A program made the position numbers and the translations under genes. This document shows positions 44,820-55,544 of a stretch of DNA of 64,000 bases, one piece after another (position 1 is the first letter of the stretch; every line of letters starts with the position of its first letter). Where the stretch lies: NCBI GenBank assembly GCA_005239465.1, contig SPAW01000004.1, positions 1 through 64,000 on the forward strand. The letters are read 5' to 3'. This DNA comes from Nitrospira sp. (GTDB taxonomy: Bacteria > Nitrospirota > Nitrospiria > Nitrospirales > Nitrospiraceae). The notes beneath the pieces are model-generated. The model saw nothing but the letters and a program-made list of their open reading frames with translations, searched no databases and was not told the origin of the DNA.

Positions 44820-46367
44820 ATGACACGCATGATCAAAATCTTCGATACGACCTTACGAGACGGCGAGCAATCGCCCGGAGCCAGCATGAATGTGGAAGAG
44901 AAGGTCATGGTGGCCAAGCAGCTGGCTCGGCTTGGAGTCGATATCATTGAGGCAGGATTTGCTTATAGCTCCCCTGGGGATTTCGAAGCGGTGCGACGGA
45001 TTGCCCAGGAGGTTGAAGGGCCGACCATTTGTAGTCTGGCGCGGGCTCGTTCAGAAGATATCGATCGGGCCTGGGAGGCCTTGAAAGGGGCGCCGAAGGT
45101 CCGCATCCATACGTTCCTCTCGACCTCCGACATCCACTTGAAGCACCAGTTTCGGATGACGCGTGAAGAGGCCAAGAAGCGTGCGGTTGAAATGGTCCAG
45201 CGGGCACGGAGCTATGTCCAGGACGTAGAGTTCTCGCCGATGGATGCGAGCCGTTCCGATCCGACTTATCTGTACGAGGTCATTGAAGCAGTCATCGCAG
45301 CTGGGGCGGGCACCGTCAATATTCCTGACACGGTGGGTTATGCGGTGCCGCAGGAGTTCGGCGCGTTGATCAAGGGGATTTGTGACAAGGTGCCCAATTC
45401 TAAGCAAGCGGTGATCTCGGTCCATTGCCACAACGATTTGGGCGTTGCGGTGGGGAACAGCTTGGCCGCGATCGTCAATGGAGCCGGTCAGGTCGAGTGC
45501 ACGATCAACGGGATCGGCGAGCGCGCGGGGAATACATCGCTGGAGGAAATCGTCATGGGGCTCCGGACCAGAAAGGATTTCTATCAGGCCGACACACAAA
45601 TCCGAACCGAAGAGATTGCGAAGACGAGCCGTCTCGTCAGCAAGATCACGGGAATGGTGGTGCAACCTAACAAGGCCATCGTAGGGGCGAATGCGTTCGC
45701 GCATACCTCAGGGATTCACCAAGATGGTCTGCTTAAGGACAAGACGACCTATGAAATCATGCGGCCAGAATCGATCGGCTTAGTCGAGAGCAAGATGGTG
45801 ATGGGCAAGCTCTCTGGTCGCCATGCGTTTCGGCAGCGGCTGGAAGAGTTGGGCTACAAGCTCAGCGAAGTAGAGATCAACCACGCATTCGAGCGGTTCA
45901 AGAGATTGGCTGATCAAAAGAAGGAGATCTACGAAGAGGATATCGAGGTCATCGTGTCGGAAGAATTGGCGAAGATGGCGGAGCGGATCGTGCTGAAGTC
46001 GTTTCACGTCGAGAGCGGAACCGATCGGATTCCCACGGCGACGGTGGAACTGGAGATTGACGGGCAGGAGGTGAAACAGTCCGGAACAGGCGACGGGCCC
46101 GTCGATGCCGTTTATCGGACCATTGCGGCGATGACGCAGACGAAAAGCAAGCTCCTCATGTTCGGCGTCAATGCGATCACCAGTGGGACCGATGCCCAAG
46201 GGGAAGTCTCTGTGCGGGTTGAGGAGGACGGGCGAACGGTCTCTGGCCACGGGGCTGACACAGACATCATCACTGCAGCAGCCAGAGCCTATCTCAACGC
46301 CTTGAATCGACTGGCTTATATGGCGTCAAAACAGGCTGAAGGAGCGCAGAAGGTCCGCTTGATTTGA
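44820..46367 (+). CDS. leuA: 2-isopropylmalate synthase
   Basis: The 515-residue protein has the TIM barrel with [18 protein letters not shown] and the metal-binding [18 protein letters not shown]. The linker follows and then the regulatory LeuA dimer domain ([20 protein letters not shown]), which binds leucine for feedback. It condenses acetyl-CoA and 2-oxoisovalerate, first step of leucine synthesis, and sits behind the leucine T-box. Confidence 0.95.
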   Translation: MTRMIKIFDTTLRDGEQSPGASMNVEEKVMVAKQLARLGVDIIEAGFAYSSPGDFEAVRRIAQEVEGPTICSLARARSEDIDRAWEALKGAPKVRIHTFLSTSDIHLKHQFRMTREEAKKRAVEMVQRARSYVQDVEFSPMDASRSDPTYLYEVIEAVIAAGAGTVNIPDTVGYAVPQEFGALIKGICDKVPNSKQAVISVHCHNDLGVAVGNSLAAIVNGAGQVECTINGIGERAGNTSLEEIVMGLRTRKDFYQADTQIRTEEIAKTSRLVSKITGMVVQPNKAIVGANAFAHTSGIHQDGLLKDKTTYEIMRPESIGLVESKMVMGKLSGRHAFRQRLEELGYKLSEVEINHAFERFKRLADQKKEIYEEDIEVIVSEELAKMAERIVLKSFHVESGTDRIPTATVELEIDGQEVKQSGTGDGPVDAVYRTIAAMTQTKSKLLMFGVNAITSGTDAQGEVSVRVEEDGRTVSGHGADTDIITAAARAYLNALNRLAYMASKQAEGAQKVRLI

Positions 46368-46439
46368 TCGTTCGCGCCAAGCTAGAGTGGCGTCCCCTAG
46401 CCTACAAAGTCGGACAAATGGTGTTCGCCTGGAGGGATC

Positions 46440-46817
46440 TTGGGGACGCCGTTGATGCTGAAGAGAACCCTCGCAGAGTGCCAAGAGTTTCTGGGTGGGG
46501 ACCACACGGTCCTCAGGGAGATTCTGCATCCGACGAAACATGCGGTCAAGTTTGGGTACAGTCTAGCCCACGGCAAATTAGCAGCTGGGCGACGATCGAA
46601 GTGGCATGTGTTGACCTCTTCCGAGGTGTACTACTTCATCGCGGGCCAGGGCCGGTTTACAATCGACGCGGAGACTTGTCCGGTAGAAGCCGGTTCAATG
46701 ATCTATGTACCTCCAGGCGGCAAGCAGTCCTTGGAGAATACCGGGACGACTGATGTGGAGTTTCTTTGTCTGGTCGATCCGGCCTGGCGGGCTGAAGATG
46801 AAGCAGTGTTGGAATAA
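46440..46817 (+). CDS. cupin-domain protein
   Basis: The 125-residue protein is a single cupin barrel with motif 1 HVLTSSEVYYFIAGQGRF and motif 2 VEAGSMIYVPPGGKQSLEN. TTG 46440 is chosen because GGAGGG precedes it by a few bases; ATG 46455 also fits. The histidine/glutamate metal set is incomplete in motif 1, so metal binding is uncertain. It sits between leuA and leuB, which suggests a link with leucine synthesis, but no function is known. Confidence 0.75.
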   Translation: MGTPLMLKRTLAECQEFLGGDHTVLREILHPTKHAVKFGYSLAHGKLAAGRRSKWHVLTSSEVYYFIAGQGRFTIDAETCPVEAGSMIYVPPGGKQSLENTGTTDVEFLCLVDPAWRAEDEAVLE

Positions 46818-46855
46818 GGGATCGACTGATTCCGTGATGGGGAGGAGTGTGTGAC

Positions 46856-47929
46856 GTGAATGCGAAGATTGCGGTGCTGGCCGGAGATGGTGTGGGGCGT
46901 GAGATCGTTCCGGAGGCTGTGAAGGTCCTGAAGGCGATTGGAGAGAAGTATCACCATTCATTTGAGTTTGCCTCAGCCGACATCGGAGGGCAGGCGATCG
47001 ACAAAATGGGAGTGCCGCTCCCGCAAGACACGTTGGCGCTCGCGAAGCAAAGTGACGCGGTATTGTTGGGAGCCGTAGGCGGCCCCAAGTGGGAAGGTTT
47101 GGAGTACAGCCTCAGGCCCGAGCGCGCGCTTCTCGGAATCCGAGAAGCCTTGGGTCTCTATGCGAATCTCCGTCCGGCAAAGGTCTATGCCAATCTCGTC
47201 GATGCCTCCACGTTGAAGCGCGAGGTCATTGAAGGGATCGACATCCTTGTGATCCGAGAACTCACCGGCGGCATTTATTTCGGCAAGCCCAAAGGTATTG
47301 AGAAATTGCCGAATGGCGAAGAACGGGGCATCAACACCGAGGTCTACACCACAGAGGAAGTGCGTCGGATCGCGAAGGTGGCGTTCGAAGCCGCACGGAA
47401 GCGGCGCAAGAAGGTGACGTCAGTGGATAAGGCGAATGTGTTGGAGTCGTCCGAACTCTGGCGGAAGGTCGTGATCGACGTCCACAAGTCCTACCCGGAT
47501 GTCGAGTTGGGGCATATCTATGTGGACAACGCCGCGATGCAATTGGTGCGAAACCCACGGCAGTTCGACGTGCTGCTGTGCAACAACATCTTCGGGGACA
47601 TCCTCAGTGACGAGGCCGCGATGCTGACCGGATCGATTGGGATGTTGCCGTCCGCGAGTATCGGGGCGAAAGTCGGTCTGTTCGAGCCGATCCACGGCAG
47701 CGCGCCGGACATTGCCGGAAAGAATATTGCCAATCCCATTGCGACGATTGCCTCAGCTGCCATGATGTTGTCCTATGCGTTTCACCTCGACAAAGAGGCG
47801 GAGGCGATCGAACAGGCCATTGTGAAAACGCTCGATCTCGGTTATCGGACGAAAGATATTCAGAGCCCCGGCGCACGGATTGTCGGGACGACCGAGATGG
47901 GGGATGCGATTCTTCGAAACTTAAACTAG
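46856..47929 (+). CDS. leuB: 3-isopropylmalate dehydrogenase
   Basis: The roughly 357-residue protein starts at GTG 46856 behind GGAGGAG. Marks are [20 protein letters not shown], the substrate arginines in RAILG-like [33 protein letters not shown]-type residues and the metal aspartates in [17 protein letters not shown]. It oxidises 3-isopropylmalate with NAD. leuCD are not in this window. Confidence 0.95.
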   Translation: MNAKIAVLAGDGVGREIVPEAVKVLKAIGEKYHHSFEFASADIGGQAIDKMGVPLPQDTLALAKQSDAVLLGAVGGPKWEGLEYSLRPERALLGIREALGLYANLRPAKVYANLVDASTLKREVIEGIDILVIRELTGGIYFGKPKGIEKLPNGEERGINTEVYTTEEVRRIAKVAFEAARKRRKKVTSVDKANVLESSELWRKVVIDVHKSYPDVELGHIYVDNAAMQLVRNPRQFDVLLCNNIFGDILSDEAAMLTGSIGMLPSASIGAKVGLFEPIHGSAPDIAGKNIANPIATIASAAMMLSYAFHLDKEAEAIEQAIVKTLDLGYRTKDIQSPGARIVGTTEMGDAILRNLN

Positions 47930-47946
47930 CCGCTGGGCGCGTCACT

Positions 47947-49152
47947 ATGGCAACGACTCTTCGCTCGTGGACAATTGGAACGCTTGCCGGAAGCGGCGAG
48001 CCCGGGTTTTCCGGAGACGGCGGACCGTCTGGTCAGGCGTGCCTGAATGAACCGAAGGGATTGGCGATCGATTCTCACGGCAATGTGTATATTGCCGACT
48101 CTGAAAATCACCTCGTTCGGAGAATTGATCGAGCCACCGGTATCATCTCCACGGTCGCGGGCGTGCCGGGCGACGAAAGCATGCGGTCGGCTGTTCAGCA
48201 TGACACGGAGGCTCGACAGGCAGCGGAAGAGGATCCCTTTGCCGATACGAGCCAAGCTGCCACTCAGAAGTATACGCAGCAAGCGGATGTGAGCGGGACG
48301 GTTCGGTATCTCATCAATGGCGTAGCGGTGCAAAAGCGGTTCGGTGGGGACGGAGGGCCGGCAACTCAGGCTCGCCTCAACTTCCCCACGGCTGTTGTCG
48401 TGGACCAGAAGGGCACCATCTTTATTGCCGACACGATGAATCACCGAGTCCGTCGTGTGGATGCAGCGACAGGGGTGATCACGACGCTCGCCGGGACCGG
48501 GCAGGCGCGATTTTCCGGTGACGGGGGTCCGGCTGACCAAGCGGCGCTTAATGAGCCGGCTGCCCTTGCCCTCCATGGGGAAGGGCATCTCTTTATCGCT
48601 GACCAGACGAACCATCGCGTAAGGGTGGTTGATTTGAATACGAGATTGATCTCTACTTATGCCGGTACAGGATCGGCCACCTACGATGGTGATGGGGTTC
48701 CGGCCGCCGCCGCAAGCTTGGCCGGTCCAAGTGGAGTGGTAGTACGAAACGGGACGCTCTATATTGCGGACACATTCAACAGCCGAATCAGAGCCGTCGA
48801 ACTCTCGACAGGCCTGATTTCAACGGTTGCTGGAGACGGTGGGGAGTATCGGTACCAATCGTCAAATGAGCCACCTTCCTCCAGCCTCTCTCGGCCATCA
48901 GGAGTCGTGATCGATTTGTGTGGTAATCTGTTTGTCACGGATTCCGACAGCCATTTGGTTCGGCGCTGGGATTGTGAAACGAGGCTGACGGTGCGGGTTG
49001 CAGGGGCCGGGATCGCGTCTTTTGCCGGGGACGGAGGAACGGCTCTGGAGGCCGGTCTGAGTTATCCATTCGGTATCGTCGTCGATCAGGACGGTGCGTT
49101 GTTGGTGGCGGATACGTTTAATCATCGGATTCGTCGATTGTCGATGGAGTAG
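47947..49152 (+). CDS. NHL-repeat beta-propeller protein
   Basis: The 401-residue protein consists of repeated blades of the form (S/A)GDGGPA..A.L..P.G.A.D..G...IADT.NHR.R, for example GLAIDSHGNVYIADSENHLV and GTIFIADTMNHRVRRVDAAT. I count about six units. An irregular insert (about 80-130) splits the first two. No signal peptide or catalytic motif is visible, so it is probably a cytoplasmic scaffold or binding protein. It follows leuB by 17 bases. Confidence 0.8.
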   Translation: MATTLRSWTIGTLAGSGEPGFSGDGGPSGQACLNEPKGLAIDSHGNVYIADSENHLVRRIDRATGIISTVAGVPGDESMRSAVQHDTEARQAAEEDPFADTSQAATQKYTQQADVSGTVRYLINGVAVQKRFGGDGGPATQARLNFPTAVVVDQKGTIFIADTMNHRVRRVDAATGVITTLAGTGQARFSGDGGPADQAALNEPAALALHGEGHLFIADQTNHRVRVVDLNTRLISTYAGTGSATYDGDGVPAAAASLAGPSGVVVRNGTLYIADTFNSRIRAVELSTGLISTVAGDGGEYRYQSSNEPPSSSLSRPSGVVIDLCGNLFVTDSDSHLVRRWDCETRLTVRVAGAGIASFAGDGGTALEAGLSYPFGIVVDQDGALLVADTFNHRIRRLSME

Positions 49153-49157
49153 GAACG

Positions 49158-50177
49158 ATGCACATGAAGAAAAAGCCTGCCTATACTGTTGCGGTGGTCG
49201 GTGCGACAGGGGCTGTGGGTACCGAAATGATCGATGTGCTCGAAGAGCGCATGTTCCCGGTCGGGACACTTATTCCGTTAGCCTCGTCCCGTTCTGCTGG
49301 GGGAACCGTCACTTTTCGTGGCGAAGCGATTCCTGTCCAAGTGCTCACGAAGGATTCATTTGCGACCGTAGATATTGCGCTGTTTTCCGCCGGAGCGGAC
49401 ATCAGTCGAGAATTTGCACCGATCGCGGCCAAGGCGGGAGCTGTCGTGATCGACAACAGCGCGGCCTGGCGGATGGAACCGGATGTGCCGCTCGTGGTTC
49501 CGGAGGTGAACGAACACGACATAGCGAATCATAAGGGCATCATCGCCAATCCCAACTGCTCGACCATCCAATTGGTCGTGGCGCTGAAGCCGTTGCATGA
49601 CCGGGCGAGGATTCGGCGGATCGTCGTGACCACGTTCCAGTCGGTCTCGGGAACTGGCAAAGAAGCGATGGACGAATTGATGACTGAGACTCAGGACCTA
49701 CTCAGCTTCAAGGAAGCGACGCCCAAGGTCTATCCATATCAGATTGCTTTCAATTGCCTTCCGCAGATCGACGATTTTCTTCCCAACGGCTACACGAAGG
49801 AAGAAATGAAGATGCTCAATGAGACCCGCAAGATCATGGGAGATCGATCCATTCAGGTTACCGCGACCACCGTGAGAGTCCCTGTTTATGTCGGCCACTC
49901 TGAAGCGGTGAACATCGAAACGGAGCAGAAGCTGACGGCCAACGAAGCGCGGGCGATCCTGTCCAAGGCCCCAGGTGTGCAGATCTTTGACGATCCTGCC
50001 CACAAGCTCTACCCCATGCCGCTGGATGTGGCGGGCAAAGACGAGGTCTATGTCGGACGTGTGCGCGAAGATGAATCCATCGCCAATGGTCTCAATCTCT
50101 GGGTGGTCGCGGATAATCTTCGCAAAGGGGCCGCGCTGAATGCAGTCCAGATCGCCGAATGCCTGGTGAAGAACTAG
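49158..50177 (+). CDS. asd: aspartate-semialdehyde dehydrogenase
   Basis: The 339-residue protein (or 337 from ATG 49164) has the NADP motif VAVVGATGAVGTEMIDVL, the catalytic cysteine in IANPNCSTIQLVV and later VPVYVGHSEAVNIETEQKL. It supplies the branch point to lysine, threonine, methionine and diaminopimelate for the cell wall. Confidence 0.95.
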   Translation: MHMKKKPAYTVAVVGATGAVGTEMIDVLEERMFPVGTLIPLASSRSAGGTVTFRGEAIPVQVLTKDSFATVDIALFSAGADISREFAPIAAKAGAVVIDNSAAWRMEPDVPLVVPEVNEHDIANHKGIIANPNCSTIQLVVALKPLHDRARIRRIVVTTFQSVSGTGKEAMDELMTETQDLLSFKEATPKVYPYQIAFNCLPQIDDFLPNGYTKEEMKMLNETRKIMGDRSIQVTATTVRVPVYVGHSEAVNIETEQKLTANEARAILSKAPGVQIFDDPAHKLYPMPLDVAGKDEVYVGRVREDESIANGLNLWVVADNLRKGAALNAVQIAECLVKN

Positions 50178-50328
50178 CAGGACGCTGAAACAGCCCGCCA
50201 GTGTCGTTCTCGCCTCGCTCCGGGCCCCAGGGGACTGGCTCCGGCATTGCCGGTGCCTGTCCCGCTATTTAAACAGGGACAGTCGCCGGTCGGAAGGGCG
50301 ACAGTCCCTATCGCGGGCTGTGGCCTTA
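50178..50328 (+). repeat. dispersed intergenic repeat, copy C, with REP-like palindromes
   Basis: The left end CAGGACGCTGAAACAGCCCG matches the family start, and ACAGCCCGC recurs inverted (GCGGGCTGT) at the right end. Inside lies a hairpin, GGGACaGTCGCC / GGCGACaGTCCC around GGTCGGAA (50275-50309), and a second GGGACTGGCTCC / GGTGCCTGTCCC-like pair. The gap up to 50449 holds no gene. Confidence 0.6.
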
Positions 50329-50449
50329 GTTGGGGTATGGCGCGTCTCGGACTTCGGCGAGCTCAGTCGAGCCGCGCGCCAGGGCTGGGCGGGTGAGAAT
50401 GAAGGCTGTTTGAGTGTCCTGCAAGCTGTTTTTGTACGGGTGGCTACTC

Positions 50450-50704
50450 ATGCCGGAATGGACCGCTCTCGGCAAGTTCTTGATCGGAATCGGGGTCGGG
50501 ATTGTTCTCCTTGGAGTGCTGTTGCTCGCGGCAGATCGTGTTCCAGGGCTGGGGAGCGCCTTTAGTTGGTTGGGCAAACTTCCCGGCGATCTGTCCTTCA
50601 AACGTGATAACGTCAGTTTTTATTTTCCCGTCGCCACCGGTCTTCTCCTCAGTATCGTTCTGAGTCTGCTATTCTATGTACTGGGATGGCTGTTCCGCCG
50701 ATGA
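50450..50704 (+). CDS. DUF2905 family membrane protein
   Basis: The roughly 84-residue protein starts at ATG 50450 (MPEWTALGKFLIGIGVGIVL). It has two membrane segments around the signature LGKLPGDLSFKRDNVSFYFP. The family is widespread and uncharacterised. Its stop overlaps the next ATG. Confidence 0.85.
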   Translation: MPEWTALGKFLIGIGVGIVLLGVLLLAADRVPGLGSAFSWLGKLPGDLSFKRDNVSFYFPVATGLLLSIVLSLLFYVLGWLFRR

Positions 50705-51915
50705 TTACGCGACAGGTCTGTGCCGGCATGGTTGGATTGGCGATGGGATTGGGGTGTGCGGTGGCGCCTCCAGCCCATTCGGCCCAATCGATTCGTGTCC
50801 TGCTGGCGTCCGATGTTCAGCGGTTGGAGGTGCGCGCTGAGAACACCATATGGGTGACGGATGCGCAGGATCGGGCGCATTTCTATCGCTCCTCCCTTCG
50901 GATCGAAGTGCGAGGCCAGGCGCTGCTGCTGAATGGAGCTCGTGTTGCTGGTGATCAGCTGACCCTACGCGCAGGAGATCATGACCTGAAGCTTTGGTTG
51001 CCGCGCCAAAACGGCAACGGCAATGGGACATCCTTACAGTCAGGTGATGAAAAGGCCGCGCTGCAAGTCAGTGGTTTAGTCCAGTTAGTCCGCCGTGGGA
51101 AAGGCGTGCTGGTCGTCAATCAGGTCGACCTGGAAGAGTATGTAAAGGGGGTCGTGCCGGCTGAAGTCAATTCCGCCTGGCATCCCGAGATGCTCAAGGT
51201 GCAGGCAGTTGCGGCCAGGACCTATGCGCTCTATCAGCACATGCTCAGCGCGTCTCGTGATTATGATGTTGCTGCTGGCATTCAGGATCAGGTCTATCGG
51301 GGCCGCCAGGGCATTGATGCGCGGGTGGAACAGGCGGTAGAGTCAACGAAAGGATTGGTGGTGACCCATCAAGGTGCGCCGATCTATGCGGCGTTCTCGT
51401 CGACGGCCGCCGGTATTACCGAAGATGCCGTGATCGTCTGGTCGAAAGACTTGCCTTATTTGAAAGGCGTCGAGTGTCCGTTCGACGTAGAGTCCCCTTA
51501 TTATCAATGGAAAGCCGCTTTCAAGATCGACACGCTGGAGAAGAATCTGCGGCAACAAGGATTCGCGGTCGGGACGATCGCGACGCTCACGCCACTCGCC
51601 CAAAGCCGTGCAGGCCGCGTGGCCACACTGCGCATCTTGCACTCCAAAGGCGAGCTAATTCTGCGTGGAGAAGAACTTCGCAAAGCGGTGGGCTATACGG
51701 TGGTGCCCAGCACGCAGTTTACGATTGAATCGATCGGCCAGGAGGTCGTGCTCTCTGGGTATGGGGCAGGCCATGCAGTCGGCTTATGCCAATGGGGCGC
51801 CAAAGAGCTGGCGGAGTTGGGCTACTCCTTTTCCAGTATTCTTCGCTATTACTATCCGGGGACGGAACTTCAGAATGCCTCACTGACGCAGGCACCCCCA
51901 ATGCCTGCGTCCTAA
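50701..51915 (+). CDS. exported SpoIID/LytB-domain protein
   Basis: The roughly 404-residue protein has a signal peptide (VGLAMGLGCAVAPPAHSA) and a SpoIID domain (about 130-400) with VDLEEYVKGVVPAEVNSAWH, LKVQAVAARTYALYQ and the final GYGAGHAVGLCQWGAKELA. SpoIID-type enzymes are lytic transglycosylases acting on stem-stripped peptidoglycan; here in a Gram-negative cell the role is wall remodelling at most. The ATG at 50701 overlaps the DUF2905 stop. Confidence 0.85.
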   Translation: MITRQVCAGMVGLAMGLGCAVAPPAHSAQSIRVLLASDVQRLEVRAENTIWVTDAQDRAHFYRSSLRIEVRGQALLLNGARVAGDQLTLRAGDHDLKLWLPRQNGNGNGTSLQSGDEKAALQVSGLVQLVRRGKGVLVVNQVDLEEYVKGVVPAEVNSAWHPEMLKVQAVAARTYALYQHMLSASRDYDVAAGIQDQVYRGRQGIDARVEQAVESTKGLVVTHQGAPIYAAFSSTAAGITEDAVIVWSKDLPYLKGVECPFDVESPYYQWKAAFKIDTLEKNLRQQGFAVGTIATLTPLAQSRAGRVATLRILHSKGELILRGEELRKAVGYTVVPSTQFTIESIGQEVVLSGYGAGHAVGLCQWGAKELAELGYSFSSILRYYYPGTELQNASLTQAPPMPAS

Positions 51916-52934
51916 TGCAACTCTCCGACTTCGACTTTCCGTTCGATCCTGCCCTCGTCGCCTCGCAGCCCGTCATTCCTCGCGATCGTGCGCGATTGCT
52001 GCTCTTGGATCGAAAAAAGCATCAACTCGTCCATCACCATGTCTCCGATCTTCCCGAGTTGCTTGAACCCGGCGATCTTCTTGTCGTGAATGATACGAAG
52101 GTAGTGGCTGCACGGGTGTCAGGAACAAAAAGGTCGACGGGGACGCCGGTCGAGGTGTTGTTCGTCAAGGATCTCGGCGATGGCGTATGGGAGATCATGG
52201 TCAAAGGCACGTTCCATGTTGGTCAGGTCATCGAATTCGATGGGCAGTCTCGCGCGACGATTCTGAAACGGGATGCCACGGGCACGCAGGTAAAAGTGGA
52301 AAGCCCCATATCAGTCGCGCAATTACTCCGAGCACGAGGAGTCATGCCACTTCCGCCGTACCTCGAGCGTGCGTCAACCCAGGAGGATCACCTCTGGTAT
52401 CAAACGGTCTTTGCAAAAAGCGAGGGCGCGATTGCCGCGCCGACAGCGGGGCTCCACTTTACCCCGGAACTCCTCTCGCGGCTGGATGCTTCCGCGATCA
52501 GAATGGCCATGGTGACCCTTCATGTCGGCCCAGGAACGTTTATGCCTGTTGTGACAGAGCGTATTGAGGACCACCGGATGGGTGAAGAAGTATTTGAGGT
52601 CGGCGAAGAAACCGTCAAGGCGATTGGTCAGACGAAACATGCCGGTCGGCGGGTCGTTGCCGTCGGAACTACGGTTGTCCGTTCGCTTGAAACCGCTGCG
52701 CGAGAAAAGGGCCGGGTTGTCCCAACGTCCGGCGGGAGCCGTCTGTTCATCACACCAGGATTTCAATTCAACGTGGTTGATGCCCTCATGACGAACTTCC
52801 ACCTTCCACGAACCACACTCTTGATGTTGGTGTCGGCGTTTGCCGGTGTCGGGATGGTTCGGAGGGCCTATGAAGAAGCAATCAGGGAGCGGTATCGCTT
52901 TTACAGCTACGGCGACGCGATGCTGATTCTTTAG
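51915..52934 (+). CDS. queA: S-adenosylmethionine:tRNA ribosyltransferase-isomerase
   Basis: The 339-residue protein begins MQLSDFDFPFDPALVASQPV and continues with RDRARLLLLDRKKHQLVHHH, LLVVNDTKVVAARV and APTAGLHFTPELL, all QueA signatures. The start overlaps the previous stop as TAATG; the frame further upstream is a shadow of the SpoIID gene. It makes epoxyqueuosine at the tRNA wobble base. Confidence 0.95.
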   Translation: MQLSDFDFPFDPALVASQPVIPRDRARLLLLDRKKHQLVHHHVSDLPELLEPGDLLVVNDTKVVAARVSGTKRSTGTPVEVLFVKDLGDGVWEIMVKGTFHVGQVIEFDGQSRATILKRDATGTQVKVESPISVAQLLRARGVMPLPPYLERASTQEDHLWYQTVFAKSEGAIAAPTAGLHFTPELLSRLDASAIRMAMVTLHVGPGTFMPVVTERIEDHRMGEEVFEVGEETVKAIGQTKHAGRRVVAVGTTVVRSLETAAREKGRVVPTSGGSRLFITPGFQFNVVDALMTNFHLPRTTLLMLVSAFAGVGMVRRAYEEAIRERYRFYSYGDAMLIL

Positions 52935-52985
52935 CCGATCAAGCTCTGAATCAGCATCGAACAGTCTTTTGTGAGTGGGACACTC

Positions 52986-53684
52986 TTAGAGCAATTCGCG
53001 GTGGATCTTAATCGGAATCTTGGTTTTGAGGGATTCTTGATATGCGACCAGAGCACGTTGCTGTTTCTGAAAGAGCATGTCTTGCAGCACGCGATCCTGA
53101 GCCGTCGCGGCCTTGGATGGATCAGAGTCTTGCGGCCTCGTCATGAGAGCTTGTCCTTCGGAGATCTCTGAGGGGGTGAGCGCCACGGAATCGCGAACGA
53201 ACATCCGCGCTTTGTTTCCGAGGACCTCCTTGTACTGCGCGGCTTCAAACGCAGCCGGCGTCAAGTGGTTGGCCGCGAGGAGGCGTTGGTAGAGCTCGGG
53301 GTCGAAGGCTCCGTTCTTTTGAAAGTCAGGTATTTGGACGATCATTTCACGCAAATCCGCATCAGTGACCGTCACGCCCATATCTTTGGCGGCAATGAGC
53401 CAGACGCGATTGTCGACGAGTTGTTCGATGACGTATTGTTTGATGGTTTCATCCTTGAATTCGCCGGGGACTTTTTCCTTGTAGAAACGGTACATGTTTT
53501 CATAGGTCCGCCGGAACTCGTCGCTGGAGACTGTGAGATCTCCAACATTCGCCACGGCGTTACTTGCTTGTTCGCCGAATCCCCACCATCCCATCGTAAT
53601 CACAAAGGCGATGGCCAAGATACCCATCATGGATTTGAGCAACAAGGGATAGTTATGCGCCGCGTTTCGCATTGCCTTAATCAT
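52986..53684 (-). CDS. PpiD/SurA N-domain protein lacking a PPIase domain
   Basis: The 232-residue protein starts with a membrane anchor (KSMMGILAIAFVITMGWWGF) and then the SurA-N/PpiD chaperone fold (NVGDLTVSSDEFRRTYENMY; YVIEQLVDNRVWLIAAKDMG; QYKEVLGNKARMFVRDSV). PpiD normally has a parvulin PPIase domain after this; here the protein simply ends. It is probably a periplasmic chaperone anchored in the inner membrane, and could be a truncated PpiD. Confidence 0.75.
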   Translation of the reverse strand: MIKAMRNAAHNYPLLLKSMMGILAIAFVITMGWWGFGEQASNAVANVGDLTVSSDEFRRTYENMYRFYKEKVPGEFKDETIKQYVIEQLVDNRVWLIAAKDMGVTVTDADLREMIVQIPDFQKNGAFDPELYQRLLAANHLTPAAFEAAQYKEVLGNKARMFVRDSVALTPSEISEGQALMTRPQDSDPSKAATAQDRVLQDMLFQKQQRALVAYQESLKTKIPIKIHRELL

Positions 53685-53906
53685 GAAGTCCTCTCATCCG
53701 TTCAAATATCCCAAGATTGTACTTGTGGGCAGGTCTGAAGGCAAGATCATGCAGGTCATGAACGGGTGACCTGGCGCATGTGGTGTCCCGGAGCACAGAG
53801 GATCGACGGTAGACGAGGTTTACGAGTCCATCCTTTTCGGTGCGGAGTTGGCTGCCTGGCGATTAGGACTCTGAAAAGAAGGCCGTGAAAAAAGAATGGT
53901 CTTTGT

Positions 53907-53935
53907 TTGTGCAAAATGCTGGATTTTGTTATACT
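53907..53935 (+). promoter_or_regulatory. promoter of the RDD gene
   Basis: TTGTGC and TATACT lie 17 bases apart. Because they occupy the first codons of the longest reading frame, they show that translation begins later, at TTG 53961. The gap 53685-53906 holds nothing else recognisable. Confidence 0.6.
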
Positions 53936-53960
53936 TTGCCACGAATTAGAAGGAGATCCC

Positions 53961-55531
<1,571 letters not shown>

Positions 55532-55544
55532 GGTTCCATCCCTC

